The notes under the pieces were generated by a model. It had not been told where the DNA came from. It worked only from the letters and a program-made list of their open reading frames with translations, and made no database searches. Below are positions 1 to 10,416 of a stretch of DNA of 64,000 nucleotides, one piece after another. Numbering within the stretch: position 1 is the first letter of the stretch; each line of letters begins with the position of its first letter. This DNA comes from Chryseobacterium tructae (GTDB lineage: Bacteria; Bacteroidota; Bacteroidia; Flavobacteriales; Weeksellaceae). The stretch lies in assembly GCF_030409875.1 (NCBI RefSeq), contig NZ_JAUFQR010000001.1, positions 434,001 to 498,000 on the forward strand, read 5' to 3'. Position numbers and translations under genes: made by a program.

Positions 1-1
1 T

Positions 2-721
2 ATGAAAACTGATATACTTGCTTTTGGAGCACACCCTGATGATGTAGAGTTGGGATGTGGCGGAACTATTGCTAAAATGGTTGCTGAAGGAAAAAAATGT
101 GTTGTAGTAGATCTTACCCGAGGAGAACTCGGAACAAGAGGTACGGATGAAACCAGAAAAGCAGAAGCTGCCGATGCGGCAAAGATCCTTGGACTTTCTG
201 CAAGAGAGAATCTGGGAATGAAAGATGGCTTTTTGGTAAATTCAGAAGAATATCAAATGAGGATTGTAAAAATGATCCGCAAATACAGGCCGGAAATCGT
301 CTTAGCCAATGCGATTGATGATAGACATCCAGACCATGCAAAAGGAGCGAAATTAGTATCAGACGCGTGCTTTTTGTCTGGATTGAGAAAAATTGAAACG
401 GTTGAGGAAGGGGAAGCTCAGGAAGTATGGAGACCGAAGCATGTTTTCCATTATATTCAGTGGAAAGATATCAAACCGGAGTTCGTTATTGATATTTCCG
501 AATTTCTTGATAAAAAGATTGCGTCATGCATGGCTTATAAAACCCAATTTTATGACCCAACTTCTAAAGAGCCGGAGACTCCAATTACCACAAAAGACTT
601 TTTTGAGAGTTTGACATACCGGGCACAGGATTTAGGCCGATTATCGGGAGTAACTTACGCTGAGGGCTTTACGTCAGAAAGATTAATTTCTTTGAAAAAT
701 TTTGACGGAATTGTTTGGTAG
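2..721 (+). CDS. bshB1: Bacillithiol biosynthesis deacetylase BshB1
   Basis: A zinc-dependent LmbE/PIG-L family deacetylase that removes acetyl from GlcNAc-malate in bacillithiol synthesis, a cytosolic low-molecular-weight thiol pathway. The zinc motif AHPDDVELGCGG lies at residues 10-21, and a second His/Asp motif (HPDH) sits near residue 110. At 239 aa the length fits BshB1, and the N-terminus MKTDILAFGAHPDD is the usual family start, so the gene appears complete although it begins at base 2. No bshA or bshC is visible in the window. tRNA-His follows directly, with its promoter overlapping the end of this gene. Confidence 0.93.
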   Translation: MKTDILAFGAHPDDVELGCGGTIAKMVAEGKKCVVVDLTRGELGTRGTDETRKAEAADAAKILGLSARENLGMKDGFLVNSEEYQMRIVKMIRKYRPEIVLANAIDDRHPDHAKGAKLVSDACFLSGLRKIETVEEGEAQEVWRPKHVFHYIQWKDIKPEFVIDISEFLDKKIASCMAYKTQFYDPTSKEPETPITTKDFFESLTYRAQDLGRLSGVTYAEGFTSERLISLKNFDGIVW

Positions 722-744
722 TTGAGGAAATTGTCCTATATTTG
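715..744 (+). promoter_or_regulatory. Promoter of tRNA-His
   Basis: TTG (715-717), 19 nt, then TATATTTG (737-744), matching the Bacteroidota consensus TTG-N(17-23)-TAnnTTTG. It lies 13 nt before the tRNA and overlaps the last codons of bshB1. Confidence 0.7.
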
Positions 745-756
745 CACTCAGAAAAC

Positions 757-831
<75 letters not shown>

Positions 832-836
832 CAAAG

Positions 837-867
837 AAAGTACACTTTTTGAAAGTGTACTTTTTTA
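837..867 (+). terminator. Intrinsic terminator after tRNA-His
   Basis: Twelve-base stem AAAGTACACTTT/AAAGTGTACTTT with a TTG loop, running into a T tract. Confidence 0.75.
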
Positions 868-1180
868 TTTTGTACCAATTTCAAGTGTGAAATAATATTA
901 TTTTTTATACTTTTTCCAGAAGCTTTTTCCAGCTATTTACTCATACTCCTCATGCCAACGCTTAAAAATGGCATTGTTAACCGTCTTGTCGAGGCTAATA
1001 ATAAGTAATAAACAATAACAATTATAAATATCTTATTTATTGTCTGCACCTATAATTCACTTGTGAAGCAAACTTACTATTCACTATTCATTTCTGTTTT
1101 CTTGATATTCGTCATAAAATCTCATTTTGAAACATTAGAGGTTTTAAATTTTACTATATTTAAGCACACTAAGTTCAAAT
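868..1180. other. AT-rich intergenic region before the DUF4132 locus
   Basis: No convincing gene. A short + frame (1063-1248) overlaps the start of the next gene and has no protein-like features. A short direct repeat of CTTTTTCCAG occurs near 909-930. No clear TAnnTTTG box was found. Confidence 0.5.
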
Positions 1181-1615
1181 ATGGATATAAAAGTCACTGT
1201 AAAGCAGTTGGGCAGGAAACATCCTGTTCTTTCGGAACAAAAAATTGAAATCGCTTACGAGGATTCAATAATCTCTTTAGAAAATGTATTAAAGCTCATT
1301 GTTCAACAACAGGTAGAAGAGTTTAATGCTCAGTCATTCGAGTTCGAAGATGAAGATTCTGCTAAAATTCCCACAGATAATTACTTAAATATTCTTACCG
1401 ATACCGGTAAGGTAGGCTTTGGAAGTATTTATAATCTTAAAAAAGCGGATGTACAAAAAGCTCAGGAAAATGCTGTTCAGGCTTTTGAAGATGGGATGTT
1501 TGCTGTATTCTATAATGACGAACAATTCGAAAATCTAGATCAAACAATAGACTTGAGTTTACAACATACATTTACTTTCATCAGACTCACCTTCCTTGCA
1601 GGCAGTTATTGGTAA
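1181..1615 (+). CDS. Small protein of unknown function upstream of DUF4132 gene
   Basis: A 144-aa acidic, soluble protein with no signal peptide or membrane segment. I do not recognise the family. The N-terminus (MDIKVTVKQLGRKHPV...) alternates like a beta hairpin, followed by a helix-like EDSIISLENVLKLIVQQQVEEF. The C-terminus ends in a hydrophobic FTFIRLTFLAGSYW. This order loosely resembles a beta-grasp fold, but that is only an inference. It ends 26 nt before the ATG of the giant DUF4132 protein, so the two are almost certainly one transcription unit and may be partners. The start ATG at 1181 is the first in frame. Confidence 0.75.
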   Translation: MDIKVTVKQLGRKHPVLSEQKIEIAYEDSIISLENVLKLIVQQQVEEFNAQSFEFEDEDSAKIPTDNYLNILTDTGKVGFGSIYNLKKADVQKAQENAVQAFEDGMFAVFYNDEQFENLDQTIDLSLQHTFTFIRLTFLAGSYW

Positions 1616-1641
1616 CCAAATTATATAAACAAATAAAATAC

Positions 1642-4600
1642 ATGGAAATCACAAAAAAATTAGAATCGAAAAAGCTAATTAATAATTACTATGAAAAACT
1701 ACGGAAAGACCTTATAGAAATGTCAGAAAAGGGAATTTCTACACAGGTATTTCCTGAAAAACCCTTACTGAAGAAAGAGGTTGCTGAACTGGCAGTATTC
1801 CTGATGGGAAAAACCAATTACTATCAGGCCATGACATTAGGCTCAAAAGAAGCAGAAAAGTTTAAAGAACTTATAAAGCCCAATATTTGGGAAGATCCGG
1901 ACTATTATCAATTGTTGGTTTACTATTTCGGTGAAAATGCTGAACTGGTAAAATATGCATGGAGCAGGATGCCTTATAAAATGTATCAGAAAAGCTATTA
2001 CCGCCGTTCATTCAGGGCTCCCCATAATGAAAAACACATCCAACTTAATCAAGCGAACCTGATTCGAGAGTTGTTGCGTTTTACCGCTAAAAATTCATAT
2101 GACAATGAATATTACGACCTCTCATTGCAAGAGCAAATTATTTATGATAATAGTGTCTTTAATAATTCCCATCAGTATTATATCTGGTCAGCTGCGATTG
2201 ATACAGGAGATACAGACATTTATCAACTTATTGAAGATATTGTTTTCAATAAACATAACGAAGGTAAAGTATCTCTGAATATTATTAAAACTTTACTTAA
2301 TAGTGAGCAAAAACACTGTTGGGAACTTGTAGAAAAGCTTTTACTTGCGGCTCAGCGACAAGAAGGATTAAGACAAACTATTCTGGAGGCATTAGACGAA
2401 ACGAGTATTGGGGCTTTGGAATATATGATCAATGTAATTATTGAACAAAAACTGACCCGTTTTTCTTCCGTAGTACGCGGAGTAGATACCTGGACAGGAT
2501 TAGGTTGGGAAGCTGAGAAAGAATCTGTAGTAAAAGCAATACTATCATTAGCTTCTACTTACTTCAGTAATCCTGAACAAATTCCCAGTGCAATCAAAAG
2601 TCCAAATAATAATGAAGTTTATATGGCTCTTTGGGTGCAGGGAGTTTGGGATGTAGATAAGACTATTCCTTACCTGCATGAATTGTTTGATAAGGGAAGT
2701 GTGGATAAAAAATGTCTGGCGATCAAATTTGCAGCTGAAACAGATGACCCATATATTCAAATGCCTTTGTATTATAAAGCGGTATTAGAAGGTAATGTGG
2801 AAGTGCTGGCTTTTGTGGGTACTCATATGTCAGCATTATTAAGTGCTAATACCAGTACTAAATTCTTCATCAATAACCCTGATTACCCGAACTTTTTTGA
2901 AAAACTTCATGAGCTTACTCAAAAAATAGAAGTTAAAGAAAAGAAATTTGAAGGAAAAGTATTTTCATGGCTGAATGCTACCTTCAAAAAAAGTGATTTG
3001 TATGCTTCCATGTTCTATCTGGTAGGAGAAGATCGTAAGAAACTGGATCTGGTTATTTCTTATTTTGATCAATTTGACCTTTCATTGCGTGAATTATTGG
3101 CTCGGGATATATTACGTGAGTTTTACTGTTATTCCCTGTCGTATGCGGTAGGAAAAAAGAAATTGAAAGTAACGGCTTTTCAAAAGGAATTTGCATTTAA
3201 AATTTTAAAAGATAGAGGTGAAGCTTTGATTGCATCAGCAATTAACGTATTACTTCAAGATCCTTTAAGTAAAGAAGAAATCATGGTTTTCTTTGATCTC
3301 TTTAAAAGAAAAGGGGGAGTGCTTCGTAAAAAGCTTATAGAACTTGTTATTGAACAGAAAGACGATGTTGTAACTCCGTTAGTTGAAGAATTAATGGATA
3401 AAGGAGACCTGGAACAGCGTGCAGCCTCGTTGGATATAATGCTTCAGCTTCAAAAAGAAAAAAGAGCAGCTGCTCAGATTACGAATTGGACAAAACAATA
3501 CACTGAGAGATCAAAAATAACAGAAAGAGAACAAGGCTTATTGGATCAAATCAACCCATCCGGAGATCAGACTATTCTTTCTGAAGACAATGGATATGGT
3601 TTTTATGATCCTAATGTTGTGTCAAAATTTGCATTACCAAAGGTAGAATCTAATTCGGTATATGCTCAGGCTACTAAAAAGGATAAATATGGGTTTACAA
3701 AACCTATGGATGCTATAAAAGCGGAAATAAAGAAGCTTAATGACTTATTCCTGCACCATAAAGATCACGAATATGAATCTGATGAATGGGATGGGTCGGT
3801 AACAACTTTGTTGCTGGGAAATACTTTTCGTCAGATAAAAAGAGATACAGATGGTTTCACAGCTACCCAATTGGCAGAAAACTATCCTTTGCATGAAGTT
3901 TGGGAGCAATGGTATCTGGATTCAGGTTTACAGCCGAGAGATTTGTTTTTATTAACATTAGCTGAAAGTTGTGATAGAAAAGTTTTCAGAGAATTTATGG
4001 AGAACTATGTATTCTACTATAAAGATGTTTTAATAAATCCATTGAAAGGAAGATATGCGTGGGAAAATCCGATTTTGACCATATTAAATTCATTAAAAGA
4101 TAAATTTGTATTTGAAGAACGTATAGATTTTGCGATAGATGCAGCCAGTACACTCTTCGCTAATCTTCCTGAGAGTATTATCAACTATAAAGGAAAAGAT
4201 AATAATGATTACTATTACCAGGATCAAGGAAATGGTTGGCAAAAACTCGATTTTTTCATGCCTTTCTTATGGGCTATTCCAAAAACAGGACTTACGGACG
4301 AACAGCATATCAAACAATGGAATTTATACCGTTGGATGCAGTATAATGGATTGAACGAAAATATTAAAAAATCGGTTCCTAATTTTTATTTCTTCTGCAA
4401 AGCTTATGAATTAAAACTTATCACAAAAGAAGAGCTATACGAAGGAATTTTAACGGCTGATTCAGCGATTAGAGAGCTTACAACAGTTAAAGTTAATTAT
4501 TATAACAACGAAAAATATCTTGAGGTATTTCCTTTCCTGAAACCTATGATGACGGAAATACAGAATAAGTTCCTAGATATAGAACTCATCCGCGGAGATT

Positions 4601-6682
4601 CGAATACAGCAGTTTCTCATTTTGTACAACAATTTCAGACCATATATGGAGCGAATCGTTTTGTTCAGATTCTGAAAGGCCTTGGAAAATTAGGATTATA
4701 TGCTAATTACATCTATAGCTATGGTAATGAAAGTATGACCAAGCAGAAGTTATTCTCCAAATTGATTTCAGAATGTTATCCTTTAGAAAGTGATACACAA
4801 AAGCTGTTCAATGAAATGATGAAGAATGAGAAGATTTCAGAGCTTCGTTTGATTCAGGCAGCAGTGTATGCGCCGCAATGGCAGTCTCTTGTTAGCAGTT
4901 ATTTAGGCTGGAAAGGTCTGGATTCTGCAATTTGGTGGATGCATGCCCATACCAAAACCGGAGCTTATGAGGCTCAGAATGCAAAACTGGAAAGTGAAGT
5001 AGCCAAATATTCATCGGTGGATATCCAGGATTTTAAAGATGGAGCGGTGGATAAAGATTGGTTTACAAAAGCCTATAAAGAACTTGGTAAAGTCCGTTGG
5101 GAAATGTTGTATGAGTCTGCGAAATATATATCAGACGGAAACGGGCACAGAAGAGCAAGATTATATTCCGATACCTTATCCGGAAGTCTAAAGATCAAAG
5201 AAGTTACAGCTAAAGTAAAAGATAAACGTGATCAGGATTATCTTCGGGTTTATGGATTGGTTCCATTAAGCAAAACAAATCCGGAGAAAGATGTATTGAG
5301 TCGATATGAGTATATTCAACAGTTTAAGAAAGAAAGCAAAGAGTTTGGCTCTATGAAACAATCGAGTGAAGCATTAGCCATTCGTGTCGCTTTGGAAAAT
5401 TTAGCCAGAAATGCGGGATATCCTGATCCGGTAAGGCTTACCTGGGCGATGGAAACCAAGCAGATTCAAGGTCTGTTATCAAAAGATACTCAGGTAACCA
5501 TTGATGGGGTGACAGTAGGTTTAATCATAGAAGATAATGGGAAAGCAGAGCTTGTTGTCTTCAGGGATGATAAACAATTGAAATCTATTCCTCCAAAAAT
5601 TAAAAAAGATAAAGCGATTGTAGAATTGGGCAATAACCGCAAGATTATGCGTGAACAATGGACGCGCTCCAGAAAAGGATTGGAGGAAGCTATGATAAGA
5701 GGGGACGAATTCTTTTTAAAAGAAATTAAAACCCTTTTTGAACATCCGGTTATTGTTAAGCACTTAGAGAAATTGGTATTTATTTCCAATGATCATACAA
5801 TAGGATTCTATCATGATGGAAACCTTGTGAATGCTCATGGAGAAATTCAGGAATTGAGCGAAGAAAGTACTTTACGCATTGCCCATTGTGTAGATCTTCA
5901 TGAACATTCTGTATGGAGCGATTATCAGCATTATTGCTTTAAAGAAAAGCTTATACAGCCATTTAAACAGATTTTCAGAGAACTCTATGTTCCTACACCT
6001 GACGAGTTGAAGGAAAAATCTATTTCACGCCGCTATGCCGGACATCAGATTCAACCAAAACAGACATTGGCATTGCTTAAAACAAGAGGCTGGAAGGTAG
6101 ATTATGAGGAAGGATTGCAAAAAGTATATCATAAAGAAGGTTTCCAGGTGAAGCTATATGCAATGGCAGACTGGTTCTCGCCTGCTGATATAGAAAGTCC
6201 AACGCTGGAAACCATAGAATTTCATTCTTTAAAGGATTATAAGAACATTCATTTGAAGACATTAATCCAAGACTATTCTCGGAAGTGATGCGGGATATAG
6301 ATTTGGTTGTTTCGGTTGCTCATGTAGGAAATGTAGATCCTGAAGCTAGTCATTCGTCTATTGAGATGAGAGCAGTGCTCATGAAAGAAACAGCACGCTT
6401 ATTTAAATTAGATAACGTAAAAATTGAAGGCTCACATGTATTGATTAAAGGGCAGATGGCAGAATACAGTGTACATTTAGGAAGTGCGGTTGTACATCAG
6501 ACTCCAGGTAGATATTTATCCATTCTTCCGGTACATTCTCAGCACAGAGGTAGACTATTCTTGCCTTTGCGGATGATGATCCGAAATCAGCAGAAGTACT
6601 ATCTAAAGTATTATTACTAGCGAAGGATAATGAAATTCAGGATCCAACCATATTGTCGCAGATACAGCGAGAATACGTATAA
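1642..6682 (+). pseudogene. Giant DUF4132 (MolR/YehI-like) protein, two frameshifts
   Basis: Repaired length is about 1,680 aa. The first ~1,250 residues are helix-rich and look like HEAT-type repeats. The C-terminal third carries DUF4132 hallmarks: LARNAGYPDPVRLTWAME near residue 1255 and, after the first break, SEVMRDIDLVVSVAHVG. Frame is lost near 6256 (one A missing in TTGAAGAC; repair reads HLKDINPRLFSEVMRD) and near 6567 (one T missing in CCTTTGCGG; repair reads LFLPFADDDPKSAEVL). The last frame ends with TAA at 6680-6682. DUF4132 occurs in E. coli YehI/MolR, whose function is not settled. I start it at ATG 1642, because the upstream alternative start at 1609 overlaps the preceding gene. 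Both breaks look like homopolymer under-calls, not decay, since the downstream protein remains conserved. Confidence 0.85.
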
Positions 6683-6688
6683 AAAAAT

Positions 6689-6723
6689 AAAAGGTATGCT
6701 TTTCAAAAGTGTACCTTTTGTTT
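6689..6723 (+). terminator. Probable terminator after DUF4132 gene
   Basis: Imperfect hairpin AAAAGGTA...TACCTTTT with an inner CTTTT/AAAAG stem, followed by TGTTTTG, directly after the repaired stop codon. Confidence 0.5.
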
Positions 6724-6751
6724 TGCTATAAGACAAGCCCATGTCAGGGCA

Positions 6752-6778
6752 TAAAAAAAGCATCTTTTTCAGATGCTT
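6752..6778 (-). terminator. Terminator of the DUF3276 gene
   Basis: On the minus strand AAGCATCT-GAAAA-AGATGCTT followed by a run of T, 21 nt after the stop of the DUF3276 gene. Confidence 0.7.
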
Positions 6779-6798
6779 GTGTTTTTAGATATTCTTTT

Positions 6799-7134
6799 TT
6801 AAACTTCGTCGTCAGAATCTATAGTGTAAGATCTGCTTTTGAAATCTTTGTCATGTTTTTCTGAAATTACATCCTCACCCTTTTCGTTAATGATGAAATC
6901 TGTGGACTCATTAAACATCTCCTGAAAACTCTTAAAATCTTCCTTGTAAAGGTAAATTTTATGCTTCTCGAATGTAGCTTCCCCATTCTCTCCGAAATTC
7001 TTCTTACTCTCAGTGATTGTAAGATAATAATCTCCTGCTTTCGTCTCGCGCACATCAAAGAAATAAGTTCTTCTCCCTGCTTTTAACACCTTAGTGAAAA
7101 TCTCATTTTCATGGCGTTCCTTGTATTCACTCAT
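6799..7134 (-). CDS. DUF3276 / PUR-family nucleic-acid-binding protein
   Basis: A 111-aa small protein of the DUF3276 family, related to the PUR (Pur-alpha-like) nucleic-acid-binding fold described in Bacteroidota and spirochaetes. Visible features are an N-terminal MSEYKERHENEIFTKVLKAG, the strand-rich TYFFDVRETKAGDYYLTITE, and an acidic tail ending SDDEV. Length and composition match the family. It is monocistronic, with its own promoter (TTG-N18-TATATTTG) and terminator. The cellular role in flavobacteria is not known to me; single-stranded DNA or RNA binding is inferred from the fold. Confidence 0.88.
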   Translation of the reverse strand: MSEYKERHENEIFTKVLKAGRRTYFFDVRETKAGDYYLTITESKKNFGENGEATFEKHKIYLYKEDFKSFQEMFNESTDFIINEKGEDVISEKHDKDFKSRSYTIDSDDEV

Positions 7135-7163
7135 TGTTAGATATTTTTTAATCTTGTTAAGAA

Positions 7164-7192
7164 CAAATATAAAAGAATTCTTTTAATCACAA
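7164..7192 (-). promoter_or_regulatory. Promoter of the DUF3276 gene
   Basis: Minus strand TTG (7192-7190), 18 nt, TATATTTG (7171-7164). A near-perfect Bacteroidota promoter giving a leader of roughly 25 nt. Confidence 0.7.
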
Positions 7193-7233
7193 AATTTTTT
7201 TTATGATTTATTTAACAATTAGGAACGAAACCG

Positions 7234-8895
7234 CTATGCGGTTACAGAATTGGCAATTTCAGTCAGGTTGATGATTTGGTCTGCTTTTTGAGCGCTAGAC
7301 TCTCTGTGTGTGATAATTATGGAGGTCGCATTACTGATTTTTCGGTCAATGTTTTCAAGGATATTCTGCTCTGTTTCGGTGTCTAAAGCAGACAACGAAT
7401 CATCAAAAATGATGATATTTGGATCCTTAATTAAGGCTCTGGCAATACAAATTCTTTGCTTTTGTCCCCCCGAAAGCATAACCCCGCGTTCACCAACAAG
7501 TGTTTTATATTGTTCCTTAAACTCAACAATATTTTTGTGAACATCTGCAATCTGAGCATACTCAATTACTTTTTCATGCGATGGATGATCAATGGCAAAT
7601 CCTATATTATTTTCAATAGAATCCGAGAATAAATAACTCTCCTGAGGAATATATCCGATAAAGTTTCTATAATTCTCCAGATTGTGCTCTTTCAGGTTTT
7701 TGCCGTCAATCAGGATCTCTCCTTCCGTAGGATCTATCAGTCTGCATAAAAGGAGAGCAATGGTAGACTTTCCACTTCCGGTTTTTCCCATGATAGCTAA
7801 GGATTCTCCGGCTTTAACTTTAAAGCTTAAATGATCCAATGCTTTAATACCTGTATTAGGATAAACATAAGATACATTCCTGAATTCTATATCTCCTTGA
7901 ATAGGATACGTCTCAACGTTGGTATTGACAATTTCAGACTTTTTATCCATAAATTCATTGATCCTTTGCATAGAAGCTTCAGCTCTCTGATTCACGGAAG
8001 TTACCCAGCCTACCATAGAAAAAGGGAAAATCAAGGTATTGATATACATAAAGAAGTCTGCAATTTTACCAATGCTTAATTCTCCTGCAATATATTTTGT
8101 TCCTCCGATCCAGATAATGGCAACATTCAGTAAACCGATAACAAATAGGATGATGGTAAAGAAATATGCTTCTGTTTTGGCAAGATCCAACGCCTTATTC
8201 TGGTAATCGGTTACTTTAATTCCGTAGTTTTTCTTAATGTATTTTTCTCTTGCGAAAAATTTCACCACCCGAATTCCTGAAAAACTATCCTGTACAAAAG
8301 TTGAAATTGCAGATTGGCTTTTCTGCATGATCTTCGACTTTTTATTAATGATGGAACTTACCTTATAGATTGCAAAAGATAGAATCGGAAGCGGCAATAA
8401 AGTCCATAAAGTCATGGAAGCATCCGTTTTTACCATATAAATAGCTGTAATCAGAACAAGAACAATAAGGTTAGCCACATACATTACACCTGGCCCAAGG
8501 TACATTCTTACAGCCACGACATCTTCACTTAATCTGTTCATTAAGTCTCCGATGGTAGTTTGCTTATAATCCGTTAAAGATAAATCCTGGTAATGTCTGT
8601 AAATTTTATTCTTCAGTTCATATTCAATTCTTCTGGAGGCAACAATAATCGTTTGTCGCATCATGAAGGTGAAAATTCCTGTTAAAAGGGAACACCCTAC
8701 AATGATTCCCACATAGATCAGTACTTGTTGATTGAAACCAAGATTTCCACTTTTGGTAAGTTCATCTACAGATTTTCCTACGAACTGAACTTTATATATA
8801 TTGAAGAAATTACTGGCAATGATGAATAGTACCCCCCAAAACAAAAGTATTTTGTGTTTCCAAAAATAGGGGTTTAAGGTTTTTAGCGCTTTCAT
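7234..8895 (-). CDS. ABC exporter (fused permease and ATPase)
   Basis: A 553-aa half-transporter of the MsbA/multidrug-exporter type, expected to homodimerise in the inner membrane. Residues ~1-300 form a six-helix transmembrane domain. The ATPase domain follows with Walker A GKTGSGKST near residue 370, a Q-loop (IGYIPQESYLF), signature LSGGQKQR, Walker B IIIFDDSLSALD and H-loop ITHRE. The substrate cannot be told from sequence. The gene stands alone, divergent from nusB. Confidence 0.9.
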   Translation of the reverse strand: MKALKTLNPYFWKHKILLFWGVLFIIASNFFNIYKVQFVGKSVDELTKSGNLGFNQQVLIYVGIIVGCSLLTGIFTFMMRQTIIVASRRIEYELKNKIYRHYQDLSLTDYKQTTIGDLMNRLSEDVVAVRMYLGPGVMYVANLIVLVLITAIYMVKTDASMTLWTLLPLPILSFAIYKVSSIINKKSKIMQKSQSAISTFVQDSFSGIRVVKFFAREKYIKKNYGIKVTDYQNKALDLAKTEAYFFTIILFVIGLLNVAIIWIGGTKYIAGELSIGKIADFFMYINTLIFPFSMVGWVTSVNQRAEASMQRINEFMDKKSEIVNTNVETYPIQGDIEFRNVSYVYPNTGIKALDHLSFKVKAGESLAIMGKTGSGKSTIALLLCRLIDPTEGEILIDGKNLKEHNLENYRNFIGYIPQESYLFSDSIENNIGFAIDHPSHEKVIEYAQIADVHKNIVEFKEQYKTLVGERGVMLSGGQKQRICIARALIKDPNIIIFDDSLSALDTETEQNILENIDRKISNATSIIITHRESSAQKADQIINLTEIANSVTA

Positions 8896-8904
8896 ATAGT
8901 TTTA

Positions 8905-8912
8905 CAAAATTA
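8905..8912 (-). promoter_or_regulatory. Probable -7 box of the ABC exporter gene
   Basis: TAATTTTG on the minus strand (TAnnTTTG), about 10 nt before the ATG, so the leader would be very short. No clear TTG at the expected distance. Confidence 0.4.
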
Positions 8913-8956
8913 CAAAAATGTCATCATTCTACGAATTTCATCAATTTTAAATTTTG

Positions 8957-8964
8957 TATCTTTG
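8957..8964 (+). promoter_or_regulatory. -7 box of the nusB operon
   Basis: TATCTTTG followed by CAC, a common Bacteroidota promoter core, 22 nt before the nusB ATG. The -33 region is only T-rich. Confidence 0.6.
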
Positions 8965-8986
8965 CACTCATTAAAAAGCTCTTTGA

Positions 8987-9892
8987 ATGTTAGGAAGACG
9001 ACAAATTCGTGAAAAAGTAGTACAGGCGGTGTATTCATACTATCAAAACCCTGTAAAATTTGATGTTTTAGAGAAAAACATGTTCGCTGGAATAGAGAAA
9101 ATCTATTATCTCTATATCTATCAGCTTAATTTTTTAGTAGGTCTAAAAGAATTAGCTGAGCATCAAATTGAAATCGGAAAGAATAAATACCTTAAAACCG
9201 ATGCTGATATTAATCCTAACCAAAAATTCATCAACAACCAGGTATTGCATAAGCTGGAAGAAAATCCAGAAAGATTATTCTTCACGGGTCAGCACAAGCA
9301 GTTGAAGTGGGATATGCATGATGATTTATTGGTAAAGACTTTCCAAAGAATTACTGCAGGAAAACGTTATCAGGATTTCATGAAAGAAGAAGGATTTTCT
9401 TTTGAAGATGATCAGAAGTTTATCGGAAAATTATTTTTAAGATATATTGCTGAAAATGATGATTTCCACGATTATCTTGGAGATAAAGAACTTTCATGGT
9501 ATGACGATATCCATATTGCCAATTCCATGGTTCAGAAAACGATCGGATTCCTAAGAGAAGATGAAGAAAGCAGAACTTTGATCAAAATGATTAAAGATGA
9601 AGATGACAAGACTTTTGCCGCTAAATTGTTAAAAGATACCCTGAACAACTGGGAAAACAATGAGAAAAAGCTGGAAGAAAGACTGGAAAACTGGGATATT
9701 GAAAGAGTATCACTGATGGACAAAGTGATTTTGTCAACGGCTATTTCAGAGCTTGATAACTTCGCCTTAACACCTTCAAGAGTTATTATTAATGAATATA
9801 TCGAGATCGCAAAAGTATTTGCAACAGATCGTTCCAATATCTTCATTAATGGTATTTTAGATAAATATTGTAAAGATCAAAATAGAATATAA
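8987..9892 (+). CDS. nusB: Transcription antitermination factor NusB
   Basis: A 301-aa NusB of the long Bacteroidota type. The start MLGRRQIREKVVQAVYSYYQ is characteristic, and the conserved NusB core is in the C-terminal part (from about residue 200, including MDKVILSTAISELD, then FATDRSNIFINGILDKY). NusB with NusE/S10 binds boxA RNA and supports antitermination in rRNA operons. It is the first gene of nusB-DUF1573-yajC, and the next gene starts 1 nt after its stop. Confidence 0.95.
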   Translation: MLGRRQIREKVVQAVYSYYQNPVKFDVLEKNMFAGIEKIYYLYIYQLNFLVGLKELAEHQIEIGKNKYLKTDADINPNQKFINNQVLHKLEENPERLFFTGQHKQLKWDMHDDLLVKTFQRITAGKRYQDFMKEEGFSFEDDQKFIGKLFLRYIAENDDFHDYLGDKELSWYDDIHIANSMVQKTIGFLREDEESRTLIKMIKDEDDKTFAAKLLKDTLNNWENNEKKLEERLENWDIERVSLMDKVILSTAISELDNFALTPSRVIINEYIEIAKVFATDRSNIFINGILDKYCKDQNRI

Positions 9893-9893
9893 A

Positions 9894-10406
9894 ATGAAAA
9901 AGACGTTATCAATTATCGCCTTGTCAATTATAGGCTTTGGATTAGTTTCTTGTAAAAAAGAAAACAAAGAAACTCAAAGCCCTGAAGCTGTAGCTACTGA
10001 TTCTACAGCTGTAGGAACACCAGCAACTACTGATTCTGCTGCTGCTACACCTGTAACAGGAGAAGCTCCTGCTGCCTCTGCTTCTAAAGAGCCATCTACT
10101 TCTATCGCTTTATCTGAAAGCAACTTCGATTTTGGAAAAATCAAAAAAGGAGACAAAGTAGAGCACGTTTATGAAGTAACTAATACAGGAAAAAATCCAT
10201 TAGTGATTTCTGAAGTAAAGCCTGGATGCGGATGTACAGCTCCTGATTTTACAAAAGAGCCTATCATGCCAGGTAAAAAAGGAAAAATTACATTGCATTT
10301 TGACTCTTCAAACTTTGATGGAAACGTTCAGAAATATGCAGATGTTTATGCAAACGTAGAAAAGGCTCCAATCAAATTAACGTTCACTGCGAACATTCAA
10401 CCATAA
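9894..10406 (+). CDS. DUF1573 lipoprotein
   Basis: A 170-aa exported lipoprotein. The signal peptide (MKKTLSIIALSIIGFGLVSC) ends in a lipobox cysteine at residue 20. An Ala/Thr/Ser/Pro-rich linker (~residues 25-70) leads to a DUF1573 Ig-like domain with FDFGKIKKGDKVEHVYEVTN and the conserved CGCTAP motif. Such domains (ASPM/SPD-2/Hydin-like) are common in Bacteroidota envelope proteins of unknown role. It starts 1 nt after the nusB stop and is followed 10 nt later by yajC, so it belongs to that operon. Confidence 0.9.
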   Translation: MKKTLSIIALSIIGFGLVSCKKENKETQSPEAVATDSTAVGTPATTDSAAATPVTGEAPAASASKEPSTSIALSESNFDFGKIKKGDKVEHVYEVTNTGKNPLVISEVKPGCGCTAPDFTKEPIMPGKKGKITLHFDSSNFDGNVQKYADVYANVEKAPIKLTFTANIQP

Positions 10407-10416
10407 TTTTTACAAT

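Noticed and set aside
114..341. Minus-strand frame inside bshB1
   Set aside because: Antisense shadow of a clearly conserved gene, with no family features.
1063..1248. Short + frame before the small unknown protein
   Set aside because: Overlaps the better-supported gene at 1181 and has no protein-like pattern.
6285..6620. Separate small gene after the DUF4132 frame
   Set aside because: It is the continuation of DUF4132 after a one-base loss, and its own end is also out of frame.
7140..7200. Attachment site or mobile-element border near the tRNA and DUF4132 region
   Set aside because: I found no direct repeat of the tRNA-His 3' end downstream and no integrase, so an integrated island is not supported.
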